From Actinomycetes bacterium (GTDB lineage: Bacteria > Actinomycetota > Acidimicrobiia > Acidimicrobiales > Palsa-688), in the NCBI GenBank assembly GCA_021838305.1, contig JAKCEB010000006.1, forward strand, positions 1 through 40,209: a stretch of DNA of 40,209 bases, written 5' to 3'. The notes below the pieces were generated by a model. That model saw only the letters and a program-made list of their open reading frames with translations. It did not search any database and was not told where the DNA came from. Below, in pieces: positions 1 to 9,018 of the stretch (position 1 is its first letter; every line of letters starts with the position of its first letter). Made by a program: the position numbers and the translations under genes.

Positions 1-345
1 AACGAAGCGGGTCTCGGCGCGTCCGGGGCGATCTTCGGAGTAATGGGGGCGTACTACGTCCTCGCGCGCGCCCGTAGGTGGGAGACCCAGACGATCACCG
101 TTCTGCTCGTCCTCAACCTCGTGTTCTCCTTCGCCGTTCCGGGCATCGCCTGGCAGGCTCACCTTGGGGGGATAGTCGTCGGGGCGGCGGCGTGTGCCGG
201 ACTGCTGTTTCGGGGGCGACGACCAGTGGACTTCCAACCGAGCGGAGTCGCATTGATATTGCAGGCCGCGGTCGTTGCAGTAGTCGGGGTGGCCGCACTG
301 TCCGCCCTGTCGCTGCTGCCCCCCGGGCAGATCCACCTGCTGTAA
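1..345 (+). CDS. Rhomboid family intramembrane serine protease, C-terminal fragment (5' truncated by window edge)
   Basis: Frame 1 is open from base 1: NEAGLGASGAIFGVMGAYY...WQAHLGGIVVGA. GASGAIFG matches the rhomboid GxSG motif and the conserved His lies in AHLGG. Stop TAA at 343-345. Confidence 0.9.
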   Translation, partial: NEAGLGASGAIFGVMGAYYVLARARRWETQTITVLLVLNLVFSFAVPGIAWQAHLGGIVVGAAACAGLLFRGRRPVDFQPSGVALILQAAVVAVVGVAALSALSLLPPGQIHLL

Positions 346-1601
346 TGGAGCGCGACGTCGTCGTCGTCGGTGGCGGCCTTGCAGGACTGAACGCCGCTCG
401 GCTCCTCGTGGCGGCGGGTCGCACGGTCAGCGTGTTGGAGGCTGGCGAAGCGGTCGGCGGACGAGTCCGCACCGACGTGGTGGAAGGCTTTCGACTCGAC
501 CGCGGTTTTCAGGTTCTCAACACCTCGTACCCGGCCGCTAAAGCGGCGCTCGACTTCGCAGCGCTGGATCTGCGTCCCTTCGTGAAAGGCGCCCTCGTAC
601 GCTTCGCCGCTGAGGACCACCGCATCGTGGATCCTCTCAGCGGCTGGCGGCAGCTGCCCGATGTTGTCGGCAAAGGACTGCTCTCCTGGAAGGACCGAGC
701 TTCGATAGTGCGGCTCTCGGCGGCGTGCGGCTACGCACCTGCAGCCGGGCAGCTCGCCGCGTCCGACGGTGCCACGTCGGAGTTCCTTTCGAGCTTCGGG
801 GTGAGCGAATCGGGCCAGACGAGATTTCTTGGACCTTTCCTCTCCGGCGTCTTACTGGATCCGGCGCTCGAGACGTCGAGCCGCTATACCCGGATGGTTT
901 GGCGCTCGTTCGTGCGCGGCAGAGTCGTCGTCCCTGCGACGGGCATGCAGGCGATACCTGATCAGCTCGCGGGTGGGCTCCCGCCCGGTTGCGTGCGGGT
1001 CAACACGACCGTGACGTCGGTTGCAGCGGGCGCAGTGACGATCAGCGGCGGGGAGCGCATCGAAGCCCGCTCGGTGATCGTGGCGACCGACGCGACGAGC
1101 GCGTGCCGTCTCCTCGGGTTGCGTGAGGAACCCCGCTGGAGAGGAGTCACTACGTTCTACCACGTGATGGAAGAAACTCGCGGCGACCCGGGCAGGTCCC
1201 GCGGCGCTGTTGATCCGATGCTCCGCCTCGACGCCGAGCACCCCGATCTGATCGCCAACACGGTCCCCATCAGTTCGGTATCACCCCTCTACGCTCCGAG
1301 AGGATCGGCCCTCATCTCTACGAGCGTGGTCGGCGATCGAAGGTCGGAGTCGGGTCTGGAGGAGCGCGTCCGGCACCGTTTGGCGGTTCTCTACCGATGC
1401 GCACCGCAAGGTCTGCGTCTCCTTCGCGCCTACAGCATCGACCAGGCAGCGCCGGCGGCTATGCCGCCCTTTGCTACTCGCAAGCCTGTTCGTGTGGGAC
1501 CCAGGCTCTACGTGTGCGGCGACTGGCGCGACACGCCGTCGATCCAAGGGGCGCTCGTGTCTGGACGCAGGGCGGCGAACGCCGTACTCGAGGCCACCTA
1601 G
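345..1601 (+). CDS. FAD-dependent oxidoreductase (amine oxidase / protoporphyrinogen oxidase-like)
   Basis: MERDVVVVGGGLAGLNAARLLVAAGRTVSVLEAGEAVGGRVRTD is an N-terminal Rossmann GxGxxG plus GGR motif; C-terminal YVCGDW...PSIQGALVSGRRAA. ATG overlaps the rhomboid stop (TAATG). Confidence 0.9.
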   Translation: MERDVVVVGGGLAGLNAARLLVAAGRTVSVLEAGEAVGGRVRTDVVEGFRLDRGFQVLNTSYPAAKAALDFAALDLRPFVKGALVRFAAEDHRIVDPLSGWRQLPDVVGKGLLSWKDRASIVRLSAACGYAPAAGQLAASDGATSEFLSSFGVSESGQTRFLGPFLSGVLLDPALETSSRYTRMVWRSFVRGRVVVPATGMQAIPDQLAGGLPPGCVRVNTTVTSVAAGAVTISGGERIEARSVIVATDATSACRLLGLREEPRWRGVTTFYHVMEETRGDPGRSRGAVDPMLRLDAEHPDLIANTVPISSVSPLYAPRGSALISTSVVGDRRSESGLEERVRHRLAVLYRCAPQGLRLLRAYSIDQAAPAAMPPFATRKPVRVGPRLYVCGDWRDTPSIQGALVSGRRAANAVLEAT

Positions 1602-2647
1602 AGCGCTGGAGCGATTCCGGCTGCGGCCCGGAGGCGGTCGACTGTCCGTGCGACCGCAATCGTGGAGGCGAGTGGGTGCAGCGCCGGCTTTACTCCGGCG
1701 ACTACCGCGGCGAACTCGTCGACCATAAGTCGATACATCTCGCCCCCACCGACATGGCAGTCCTCGGCTACGTCGCCGGCGCCCCGGCGAATGTAGGAGG
1801 TGTCCGTAGCGCCAGGAGTAAAAGCCCTCTCGACCGACAGCGAACCGGCCGACCCCATAAGGTCCACCCGCTGTCGCTCAGCGGAATCAAACGAGCAGCT
1901 GAAGGTCGCCAGAAGGCCGCATTCGAAGCGCAGGAGCCCCGCGAACGACGCGTCGACCTCTACCTGGCCGTCCTCGCGCTCTTCGCCGTCGCCGCGTCCT
2001 CTACCTGCGTCAGAGCCACGCAACGCAGCGGCCGCTACCGACTCGGGCTCGCCACCCCCGAAAGCGAGCAGCGGGGCGATGCAGTAGATGCCCAGATCGA
2101 ACAGGGCCCCTCCTCCCATCGACGGGTCCCAACGGTGGTTGCCTGGACGGTCCAGCCGCCCCGCGAAGACGGCGTGGGCGAGGCGGGGTTCGCCGAGGAC
2201 GCCGTGTGCTACTACGTCGGCGATCGAGCGGCTTCGCGGGTGAAACGGCGTCATGTACGCCTCCAGCAGAACGAGCCCGGCCGCTGAGGCCGCCCGCGCC
2301 ATAGTCTCGGCGTCCGAGGCGCTCACAGCGAGGGGCTTTTCGCACAGGACGTGCTTTCCGGCGGCGAGGGACGCTTCGACCCACTGTAGGTGAAGTGAGT
2401 TCGGCAAAGGGATGTACACCGCTTCGACGTTCGGGTCGCCCAGAAGCGAGTCGTAGCTTCGATAAAAGGCGACGTCTCCGCCGAGCCCGGCAAGGTCGGG
2501 GCTGGAACGGTCGCCGCTCAAGCTGGCAGCCGCGACGATCGTCGCCGACGTGGACGTCTGCAGAGCCGGAACGACCGCCAACCGGGCGATCATGGCGGTC
2601 GGAGCGAGGACACCCCATCTAAGGGGCGTCCCCTCTGCGTCAGCCAT
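1598..2647 (-). CDS. Gfo/Idh/MocA family oxidoreductase
   Basis: MADAEGTPLRWGVLAPTAMIARLAVVPAL...VEAVYIPLPNSLHLQWVEASLAAGKHVLCEKPLAVSASDAETM; the GKHVLCEKP signature is present. Confidence 0.93.
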   Translation of the reverse strand: MADAEGTPLRWGVLAPTAMIARLAVVPALQTSTSATIVAAASLSGDRSSPDLAGLGGDVAFYRSYDSLLGDPNVEAVYIPLPNSLHLQWVEASLAAGKHVLCEKPLAVSASDAETMARAASAAGLVLLEAYMTPFHPRSRSIADVVAHGVLGEPRLAHAVFAGRLDRPGNHRWDPSMGGGALFDLGIYCIAPLLAFGGGEPESVAAAALRGSDAGRGRGDGEEREDGQVEVDASFAGLLRFECGLLATFSCSFDSAERQRVDLMGSAGSLSVERAFTPGATDTSYIRRGAGDVAEDCHVGGGEMYRLMVDEFAAVVAGVKPALHPLASTIAVARTVDRLRAAAGIAPAL

Positions 2648-2678
2648 GTCGCTGCGCTGATCCGAAGGTCGTCACCAC

Positions 2679-4343
2679 CTAGTTCTCCGGTATCGTCAGG
2701 TCCACGACCGCCCCGCCGGCATCCAGCGATCGCTGCGCCGCGTCGAGGACAGCGACGACGTTGCGTGCCGAGCGGGGTTCAACCGCAAGCGGCTCACCGA
2801 GAAGGAGGTGGTCCGCGAGGTTCGCGTGGAATGGAAAATTGCCCGGGGGGGCCAATGGCACCGTCTCCTCGATCAACCCGCTGATCCCTGCGTACGTCGC
2901 CATTTTGATGTCCGCCGGCGCCTCAGCGTGATGGGCGACCGTGGAGCGGTATCCGATCCCGGGCTCGATGACGTCGAGCACGACCGGACGGTAGTGCGCG
3001 ACGAGGGTGCCCTGTGTTCCCTGCAGGTACATCTTGGGCCGCCTGATCCCTGCAACGTCGCTGTGGACGAACTCCGCTTCGCGACCGTCGGCCCATGCGA
3101 GCCTCACCCGGACCTGGTCCTCGTTCGTGACGTCGTGCCACACCCGCTTGTGACCGGTCGCACTGACCCGTATCGGGTTATCGCCGAGGAGCAGCAACGT
3201 CCAGTCGAGGTAGTGGGCGCCCCAGTCATAAATCGCTCCTCCGGAGATTGACACCTCCGAATGCCAGGCCCGGCACGGGTGCTCGAAACCGCCGACGAAG
3301 GTCTCCATGTTGAAGATCGTGCCGAGCCGCCCGGCGCCCACCACCGACTTGACGGCCAGGAAGTCCTGGTCCCACCTTCTGTTCTGATGGACGGTCAGCA
3401 TCACGTTGTTACGCTCGGCAAGCTCGATCAGGCTGTCGGCTTGGTGGGGGGTGAAGCACATCGGTTTCTCGCATACCACGTGCTTGCCGGCGCCAAGGAA
3501 CCGTTCTGCGAGCTCGGCATGCGTAGATGGCGGTGTCGCCACGACGACGATCGAAACGTCCGGGTCGCCTGCGAGATCGTCGATACCCGAGTAAGTCGCG
3601 ACGCTCGGGAAGCTCTCGGTGGCGGCCTTCAAGCGTTCGCCCGAATTGTCGCAGACAGCGACGAAGTCGAGTCCCGGGGTCGCGGACGCGCCGAGCCCGT
3701 GATGAAGACCCATCCCCCCGAGAGGCCCGAAGCCGACTATGCCGAGACCTAGGGTCCGCGACACCGGATTTGTCGACCCGACGATGCGCGAAACGAACCG
3801 GGAGAGAGCGGCGCTGCGCAACATGGACGTTGAAGTCAGGGCGCAGGTGATGACGCGCCCGGCACCATGGCGGCGCAGCGCTAAGACGGGCCGGTCGCGG
3901 TAGGCGATGCTTACATGGGCTAGGACCACGTCATCCGGAGCGACCTGTAAGGGCCGGAATGCCCCTCGGACCGGGAACTCTCCGGGGAGGCGCGCCGCCC
4001 ACCGAGACGCCTCGTCGGTGACTTTGACGAACCACTCACCGTCAGGGAGCTCCGTGTCGACTCGGTGCCCGGCAAGGTCTGCCCAACCCTGCTCGGCCCC
4101 CGTCGACGCCCCGCCGAGGCAGAGCAGCGTGGCTCCGGCGCCTACCGCCCGGCGGATCTCGTCGGCGAGCTCACCAGCGGGGTCCGTCCCGTCGACGATG
4201 ATCACGTCCGCCCCTGTGGTGACGCCGGGCTGCAACGCGCCGACACGCAATGAGTCTGTCTGTGGGGTCAGGCCCTTGAGCGCCCCGAGGCGTTGCGGAT
4301 CAGCGAGGTCGGCGATGATGGCGGTGGAGGAGTGTCTCAGCAC
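2679..4343 (-). CDS. Two-domain protein: N-terminal ThuA-like (GATase1-like) domain plus C-terminal Gfo/Idh/MocA oxidoreductase
   Basis: GTG start. First ~190 aa: DVIIVDGTDPAGEL...GAGATLLCLGGAS...RRHGAGRVITCALT (ThuA-like). Then GLGIVGFGPLGGMGLHHGL...GKHVVCEKPMCFTPHQAD...YDWGAHYLDW (Gfo/Idh/MocA). Confidence 0.85.
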   Translation of the reverse strand: MLRHSSTAIIADLADPQRLGALKGLTPQTDSLRVGALQPGVTTGADVIIVDGTDPAGELADEIRRAVGAGATLLCLGGASTGAEQGWADLAGHRVDTELPDGEWFVKVTDEASRWAARLPGEFPVRGAFRPLQVAPDDVVLAHVSIAYRDRPVLALRRHGAGRVITCALTSTSMLRSAALSRFVSRIVGSTNPVSRTLGLGIVGFGPLGGMGLHHGLGASATPGLDFVAVCDNSGERLKAATESFPSVATYSGIDDLAGDPDVSIVVVATPPSTHAELAERFLGAGKHVVCEKPMCFTPHQADSLIELAERNNVMLTVHQNRRWDQDFLAVKSVVGAGRLGTIFNMETFVGGFEHPCRAWHSEVSISGGAIYDWGAHYLDWTLLLLGDNPIRVSATGHKRVWHDVTNEDQVRVRLAWADGREAEFVHSDVAGIRRPKMYLQGTQGTLVAHYRPVVLDVIEPGIGYRSTVAHHAEAPADIKMATYAGISGLIEETVPLAPPGNFPFHANLADHLLLGEPLAVEPRSARNVVAVLDAAQRSLDAGGAVVDLTIPEN

Positions 4344-4492
4344 ACCCTATATTCTGCCCGCGAAGGCGAAGATAACCGGAACCGTGGCGGCGATGCGGTG
4401 CTCCCTGCGCGACGAAGGCCAGCGCCGTGCCCTCCCGGCGCACTACGGATGGGTGCGCCGCTAGCGGTGAACGTCTAGGATCGGGTTCGGTC

Positions 4493-4565
4493 GGGCCGCT
4501 AGCTCATCCGGTAGAGCAGGGGACTTTTAATCCCAAGGTGCAGGGTTCGAGACCCTGGCGGCCCA
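4493..4565 (+). tRNA. tRNA-Lys (anticodon TTT)
   Basis: Cloverleaf folded by hand: acceptor GGGCCGC/GCGGCCC (7 bp), D-stem GCTC/GAGC, anticodon loop CTTTTAA (TTT at 4526-4528), T-arm CAGGG-TTCGAGA-CCCTG, discriminator A. CCA is not encoded. Base pair 27-43 is a G-A mismatch. Confidence 0.96.
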
Positions 4566-4726
4566 CTCCGCAACCGCCGGTCGCCCTCGTGAACCCGGTC
4601 GTGGCGGCATCTCGAATTCATCTAATCGCCAGCTGTGCGATACCGGAAGGAAACTCTGCGTTCAAGTTCGTCTCCTACGGTTGGCCCGTATAGGACATCC
4701 GAAGAAGGAACTTCACGAGGGAGTGA

Positions 4727-6151
4727 ATGCACATGTCGAGGTCTGTTATCAATCGCAGGAAGGTCACGGGCGCGGTCGCATCCATTGGACTTTTGGCAGC
4801 CGCATGCGGGAGCTCTGCAGGCACGGCGAAGTCGGCAGGATCTACAACTGGTTCGACGTCTGCGACGACCGCCACCGCCGCACAGGCAGCTTCGAGCGGA
4901 CCGATTGATTTGAGTGTCTGGACCGCGTTCAACGGCGTGCTAGGTACGGCGTTCAATCACCTGGTCGACGAGTTCAACGCTTCGCAGAGCACCTACCACG
5001 TGACCGCGACGTACAAAGGGTCCTACTCGCAGGTCCTCTCCGACACGATCGCGGCGTTTCGGGCTCACGCAGCTCCTGACATCACTCAGATCTTCGACGC
5101 AGGGACTGCGACGATCATGGATGCTTCAGGCACTTACGTACCCGTCTACAAGCTGATGGCGCAGAACAACATCCCCTTTGCCACTTCTGATTTCGTCGGT
5201 GGGGCCGCCAGCTACTACGAGACGAGCTCAGACCAGTTGGATTCCCTGCCGTTCAACAGCTCCACGCCTGTCCTGTTCTACAACAAGACCGAGTTGGCAA
5301 ACGCGGGTATAGCATCACCTCCCTCGACGTGGACGCAGCTGCAAGCGGACGCGAACATTCTGGCGTCGCACGGCCAGAAGTGTTCCCTGACGTCGTCGGG
5401 AGCGTACGTCATGTGGACCGACATGGAACAGTTTGCAGTGTGGAACGGCTACCAGTACGCATCAAACGACAACGGTTACACGGCGACGAAAGGCGTCACT
5501 CTACAGATCGACACGGCACCTTTCATATCGCACCTGTCGATGCTCGGCCAGATGGCTTCGAAAGGCCAGTACATCTGGAACGGTGTGAGCACTTCGACTG
5601 TCCCGCTTTTCACTAACGGGACTTGCGCAATGTATGAGCAAAGCTCCGCCGACCTGACAACCATTCAGGCGGGAGCGAAATTCCCCTTCGGCGTGTCTGA
5701 GCTGCCAGTTGTCGCAGGCGACAGCGCAGCGCCCCAGAACACAGTCGTTGGAGGCGCATCGTTGTGGGTTATGTCCGGTGCGCCTTCGAACACGTACCCG
5801 GGTGACGCGAAGTTCCTTGCGTTCTTGAAGTCCGCTTCGTCGCAGGCCTTTTGGGCATCGAACACGGGCTACGTGCCGGTGACCAAGGCGGGAGCGACCC
5901 TTCTCAGCTCCCAGAACTTTTACGCCACGCACCCCAACGATCAGGTGGCTGTCAGCGAACTGGACAACAAGACGCCGACTCCCACGACGCGCGGTATCCG
6001 CCTCGGCTACCTTCCGGAGGTCCGCCAAGTCGAGGCGTCAGCGATAGCAGACATTCTCTCCGGCAAGCAGACAGCGGCGGCGGCACTCGCCTCGGCGCAG
6101 AGCCAGGGTGACGCCATCCTCGCTCAGTTCGCCTCCCAGTACGGCGGGTAG
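4727..6151 (+). CDS. ABC transporter extracellular sugar-binding lipoprotein (UgpB-like)
   Basis: Lipoprotein signal MSRSVINRRKVTGAVASIGLLAAAC|GSS. Body typical of family 1 solute-binding proteins (LSVWTAFNGVLGTAFNHLVDEFNAS...). SD-like AGGGAG upstream. Start could be the Met at 4733. Confidence 0.93.
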   Translation: MHMSRSVINRRKVTGAVASIGLLAAACGSSAGTAKSAGSTTGSTSATTATAAQAASSGPIDLSVWTAFNGVLGTAFNHLVDEFNASQSTYHVTATYKGSYSQVLSDTIAAFRAHAAPDITQIFDAGTATIMDASGTYVPVYKLMAQNNIPFATSDFVGGAASYYETSSDQLDSLPFNSSTPVLFYNKTELANAGIASPPSTWTQLQADANILASHGQKCSLTSSGAYVMWTDMEQFAVWNGYQYASNDNGYTATKGVTLQIDTAPFISHLSMLGQMASKGQYIWNGVSTSTVPLFTNGTCAMYEQSSADLTTIQAGAKFPFGVSELPVVAGDSAAPQNTVVGGASLWVMSGAPSNTYPGDAKFLAFLKSASSQAFWASNTGYVPVTKAGATLLSSQNFYATHPNDQVAVSELDNKTPTPTTRGIRLGYLPEVRQVEASAIADILSGKQTAAAALASAQSQGDAILAQFASQYGG

Positions 6152-6154
6152 CCT

Positions 6155-7066
6155 GTGGCGCTCAGCGCGGCCAAGGCCCGCCGGCGGGGAGCCGGCGCGG
6201 TGTACCCGCACCGCGTCCTGCCTTTCGCCTTTATGGTCCCGGAGCTCGCAATCGTCGCGGTGTTCTTCTTGTGGCCGTCCGGCCAGGCGGTCATCGAGTC
6301 GCTGCGGGAGTCCAACGCGTTCGGGTTGGGATCCCGGTTCTCGGGTCTCGCGAACTTCCGGGCGGCCCTGTCAGGCGGATACCTCCAGGCTTTGGAAGTC
6401 ACGGCACTGTTCACGGTTGTCACCACGGTGGTCTCGTTGGCCTTGAGCCTCTTCATCGCCGTCCAGGTCGAGCAGACGGGGAGATTCAAGAGCGTATACC
6501 GGACGCTGTTCATCTGGAGCTACGCGGTCCCCGGTGCCGTCGCCGGAGCTATCTGGCTGTTCCTGTTCGAGCCTCGTATCGGTCCGGCCGCCCGGCTGCT
6601 CGCAGCGCTGGGGATGAACTGGAACTTTGCGCTGTCGGGTACGCAAGCCTTCATCCTCATATCGGCGATGACGATCTGGCAGCAGACCGCATACGACTTC
6701 GTCTTCTTCTCGGCGGGACTTCAAGGTATCCCGCTGGACGTCGTCGAGGCGGCGACGGTCGACGGCGCCGGCGCTGTGAGGCGCTTTTGGAGGATTGTCT
6801 TCCCCTTGCTCGGCCCGACCACGGTTTTCGTGGTCGTCATGGACGTGCTGGCGGCGCTGTTTGGGAGTTTCGCCGTGATAGACGTTGTCAGTCAGGGTGG
6901 CCCGGGCGGCTCGACGACCACTCTCGTCTACGCGCTTTACCGAGACGGATTCCAAAACGGCGATGTAGGTCTCGCCGGAGCAGAGACCGTACTTCTGTTC
7001 GTGATCGCCGGCGTCTTGCTTGCGGTGCAGTTTCGTGTGATCAATCGAAGGGTTTACTACAGTTGA
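6155..7066 (+). CDS. Carbohydrate ABC transporter permease (UgpA/MalF-like)
   Basis: GTG start; polytopic protein with an EAA-loop-like segment GLQGIPLDVVEAATVDGAGAVRRFWRIVFPLLGPT. Directly follows the binding protein. Confidence 0.93.
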   Translation: MALSAAKARRRGAGAVYPHRVLPFAFMVPELAIVAVFFLWPSGQAVIESLRESNAFGLGSRFSGLANFRAALSGGYLQALEVTALFTVVTTVVSLALSLFIAVQVEQTGRFKSVYRTLFIWSYAVPGAVAGAIWLFLFEPRIGPAARLLAALGMNWNFALSGTQAFILISAMTIWQQTAYDFVFFSAGLQGIPLDVVEAATVDGAGAVRRFWRIVFPLLGPTTVFVVVMDVLAALFGSFAVIDVVSQGGPGGSTTTLVYALYRDGFQNGDVGLAGAETVLLFVIAGVLLAVQFRVINRRVYYS

Positions 7067-8001
7067 TCGAGACCGACATCGGCTGGGAGATGTTGCTGGA
7101 TCCCCGGACTTCCGGGGCTGTCCTAAGCACGGCGCCAAGGCGCAAACGTAGCCGCACTCGCAGCCGTAAACGCAGTAGCGGAGGCGTGGTACGTCACTTT
7201 GGACTGATCCTGCTGGCGGCGCTGTTCGCTTCACCGATTTACCTTTGCTTCGTCGTGGCAAGCCATCCCGCGGCGGACCTTCTCAGGGGGGTCCCTCTCC
7301 TGCCCGCCGGGCAGCTGGGGACGAACCTCTCGACGCTTACCCGCGGGATACCCGACACGCCGAAGCTCACTTCGATGCTCGAGAACTCGGCGGTAATGGC
7401 GCTGGGAGTGACACTGCTGAAGCTCGCCTTGTCGATACCGGCCGCTTACGCCGTGTCATTCTTTCGCTTTCCGGGACGGCTTTTAATGTTCGGCCTCATC
7501 TTCGTCACGTTGATGATGCCGATCGAGGTACGTTTCTTCCCAACATATGCAGTGACGGCAAACCTTGGCCTGCTCGACACTCAGGCGGGGCTCATCTTGC
7601 CCCTCGTCGCTTCGGCCACGGCGGTCTTCCTGCTCCGCCAGTATTTCAGGGCCTTTCCGTCGGAGTTAGCCGATGCCGCACGACTCGATGGTGTCGGGCC
7701 GATTCGTTTCCTCGTTTCCGTTGTAATTCCTCTCGCCCGCCCCACGCTTGCTGCTCTGGCAGTGCTCGAGTTCATCTACGGCTGGAACCAGTACCTTTGG
7801 CCATTGCTCGTCGCTTCGAGCCTGAAAAGAGCGACAGTCGTGATGGGAGTGAAGGGTCTCATCGGCGCAGCTCAAAGCTTTGCTGTGCCGCAATGGGACC
7901 TCGTAATGGTCTTGGCGCTTGTGGCGCTTATCCCTCCTGTGCTAGTCGTCGTGGTCATGCAAAGGTGGTTCGTGCGGGGCCTTATGTCGGGGATCAACTG
8001 A
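7063..8001 (+). CDS. Carbohydrate ABC transporter permease (UgpE/MalG-like)
   Basis: TTG at 7063 overlaps the previous stop (alternative ATG at 7090). FRAFPSELADAARLDGVGPIRFLVSVVIPLARPTLAALAVLEFIYGWNQYLWPLL is the MalG/UgpE permease signature. N-terminus is Arg/Lys/Ser-rich (PRRKRSRTRSRKRSSGG). Confidence 0.93.
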   Translation: MIETDIGWEMLLDPRTSGAVLSTAPRRKRSRTRSRKRSSGGVVRHFGLILLAALFASPIYLCFVVASHPAADLLRGVPLLPAGQLGTNLSTLTRGIPDTPKLTSMLENSAVMALGVTLLKLALSIPAAYAVSFFRFPGRLLMFGLIFVTLMMPIEVRFFPTYAVTANLGLLDTQAGLILPLVASATAVFLLRQYFRAFPSELADAARLDGVGPIRFLVSVVIPLARPTLAALAVLEFIYGWNQYLWPLLVASSLKRATVVMGVKGLIGAAQSFAVPQWDLVMVLALVALIPPVLVVVVMQRWFVRGLMSGIN

Positions 8002-8003
8002 AC

Positions 8004-8726
8004 ATGTCGACCTGCCTGGTCTGGTCTCATAGAGGAAACGTCGACGTCGACGATTCCCGATTCCCGCCGGAAGTGAACGCCGCCAGCGGGCAGGCGCCTG
8101 CGGAGAACACGCTCGGGGCATTCCGACTCGCTCGATCGATGGCGATCGAAGGTGTCGAGACCGACACGTGGCTTAGCGCCGACGGCGAGTTCGTAGTAGT
8201 CCACGATCGCCAAGTCACGGGAGGGCTGGTGGACCGCCTCCGGCGAATCGAGGTTCCCGACCTTCCCACCCTCGCCGAGGTCCTCTCCGCTGCCGGCAGC
8301 TGTCGGGTCAACGTCGAGTTGAAGATGGCTCCGGGCGCGAGTCGCGAACTCGCCAGAGCTACCGGTTCCGAGCTCGCAGCGATTCTTCTGTCCAAGGGTG
8401 CGGCGGACCAGGTCGTGGTGTCGTCATTCTCGAGGCACGCAACCGACGGTGTGCTGGCAGCGGCGCCGTTCCTCAAAGTCGGTCACCTTTGCGAGTACGT
8501 ACCCGACAGCGAAGGTCTTCGCCGTCTGGCGAGCGCCGGATACTGGGCGATCCACGCCTGGGTCGGTTCGCTCGACGAAAAGTCCGTCGGCGCAGTACAC
8601 GAAGCGGGCCTGGCGGTGGTGGCCTGGACTGTCAACGACACGTCGGTCGCTGCCCGCCTGGCCCAGCTGGGTGCGGAGGTACTGATATCCGACCGGCCGC
8701 TAGCCGTGTCACAGGCCTGTGCCTGA
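8004..8726 (+). CDS. Glycerophosphodiester phosphodiesterase (GDPD family, UgpQ-like)
   Basis: WSHRGN...APAENTLGAFRLARSMAIEGVETDTWLSADGEFVVVHDRQV: HRG, (P)AENT, GVE-D and VHD motifs of GDPD. Starts 2 nt after the permease stop. Confidence 0.93.
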   Translation: MSTCLVWSHRGNVDVDDSRFPPEVNAASGQAPAENTLGAFRLARSMAIEGVETDTWLSADGEFVVVHDRQVTGGLVDRLRRIEVPDLPTLAEVLSAAGSCRVNVELKMAPGASRELARATGSELAAILLSKGAADQVVVSSFSRHATDGVLAAAPFLKVGHLCEYVPDSEGLRRLASAGYWAIHAWVGSLDEKSVGAVHEAGLAVVAWTVNDTSVAARLAQLGAEVLISDRPLAVSQACA

Positions 8727-8757
8727 TCAGCCTTCGATCTTCTATCCTCGACGAATC

Positions 8758-8943
8758 ATGTCGAATGTCCAAGACGAGTCCGCCCTACTCGACGACGCAA
8801 CGAGAGACCTTGACGGGGTAGAGGCGGCTCTTCAGCGCTTGGATGCCGGCATCTACGGGCGCTGCGAAGCTTGTGGCGTGGCGATCGAGCCTCGCGATCT
8901 ACAAGACGACCCCCTGGTCCATCTCTGTAGCGATCACCGCTGA
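8758..8943 (+). CDS. Small DksA/TraR-like zinc-finger protein
   Basis: MSNVQDESALLDDATRDLDGVEAALQRLDAGIYGRCEACGVAIEPRDLQDDPLVHLCSDHR: LDAGxYGxCxxCG of DksA/TraR. The final ligand pair reads CxxH instead of CxxC. Confidence 0.82.
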   Translation: MSNVQDESALLDDATRDLDGVEAALQRLDAGIYGRCEACGVAIEPRDLQDDPLVHLCSDHR

Positions 8944-9018
8944 GCGAGCGCAACACCGTCGATCGCCGCCGGGATCTCCGGCGCTGAGTGCCGCGCTCCG
9001 GGCGGATAAACTTTGCCA

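Noticed and set aside
78-344. ORF-track extension of the FAD oxidoreductase upstream to base 78
   Set aside because: It overlaps the rhomboid reading frame and its translation is low-complexity Arg/Gly-rich; the conserved FAD motif starts at ATG 345.
4493-4565. tRNA-Lys as integration (att) site for the conjugative module
   Set aside because: It is ~29 kb from the relaxase with ordinary housekeeping genes in between, and I found no repeat of the tRNA 3' end near 33.4 kb.
6813-6831. GACCACG-GTTTT-CGTGGTC inverted repeat in the UgpA-like permease
   Set aside because: 7-bp stem in GC-rich coding DNA; expected by chance and in mid-gene.
6371-7261. 296-aa minus-strand ORF opposite the permease genes
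   Set aside because: No hydrophobic or domain pattern; antisense to two canonical permeases.
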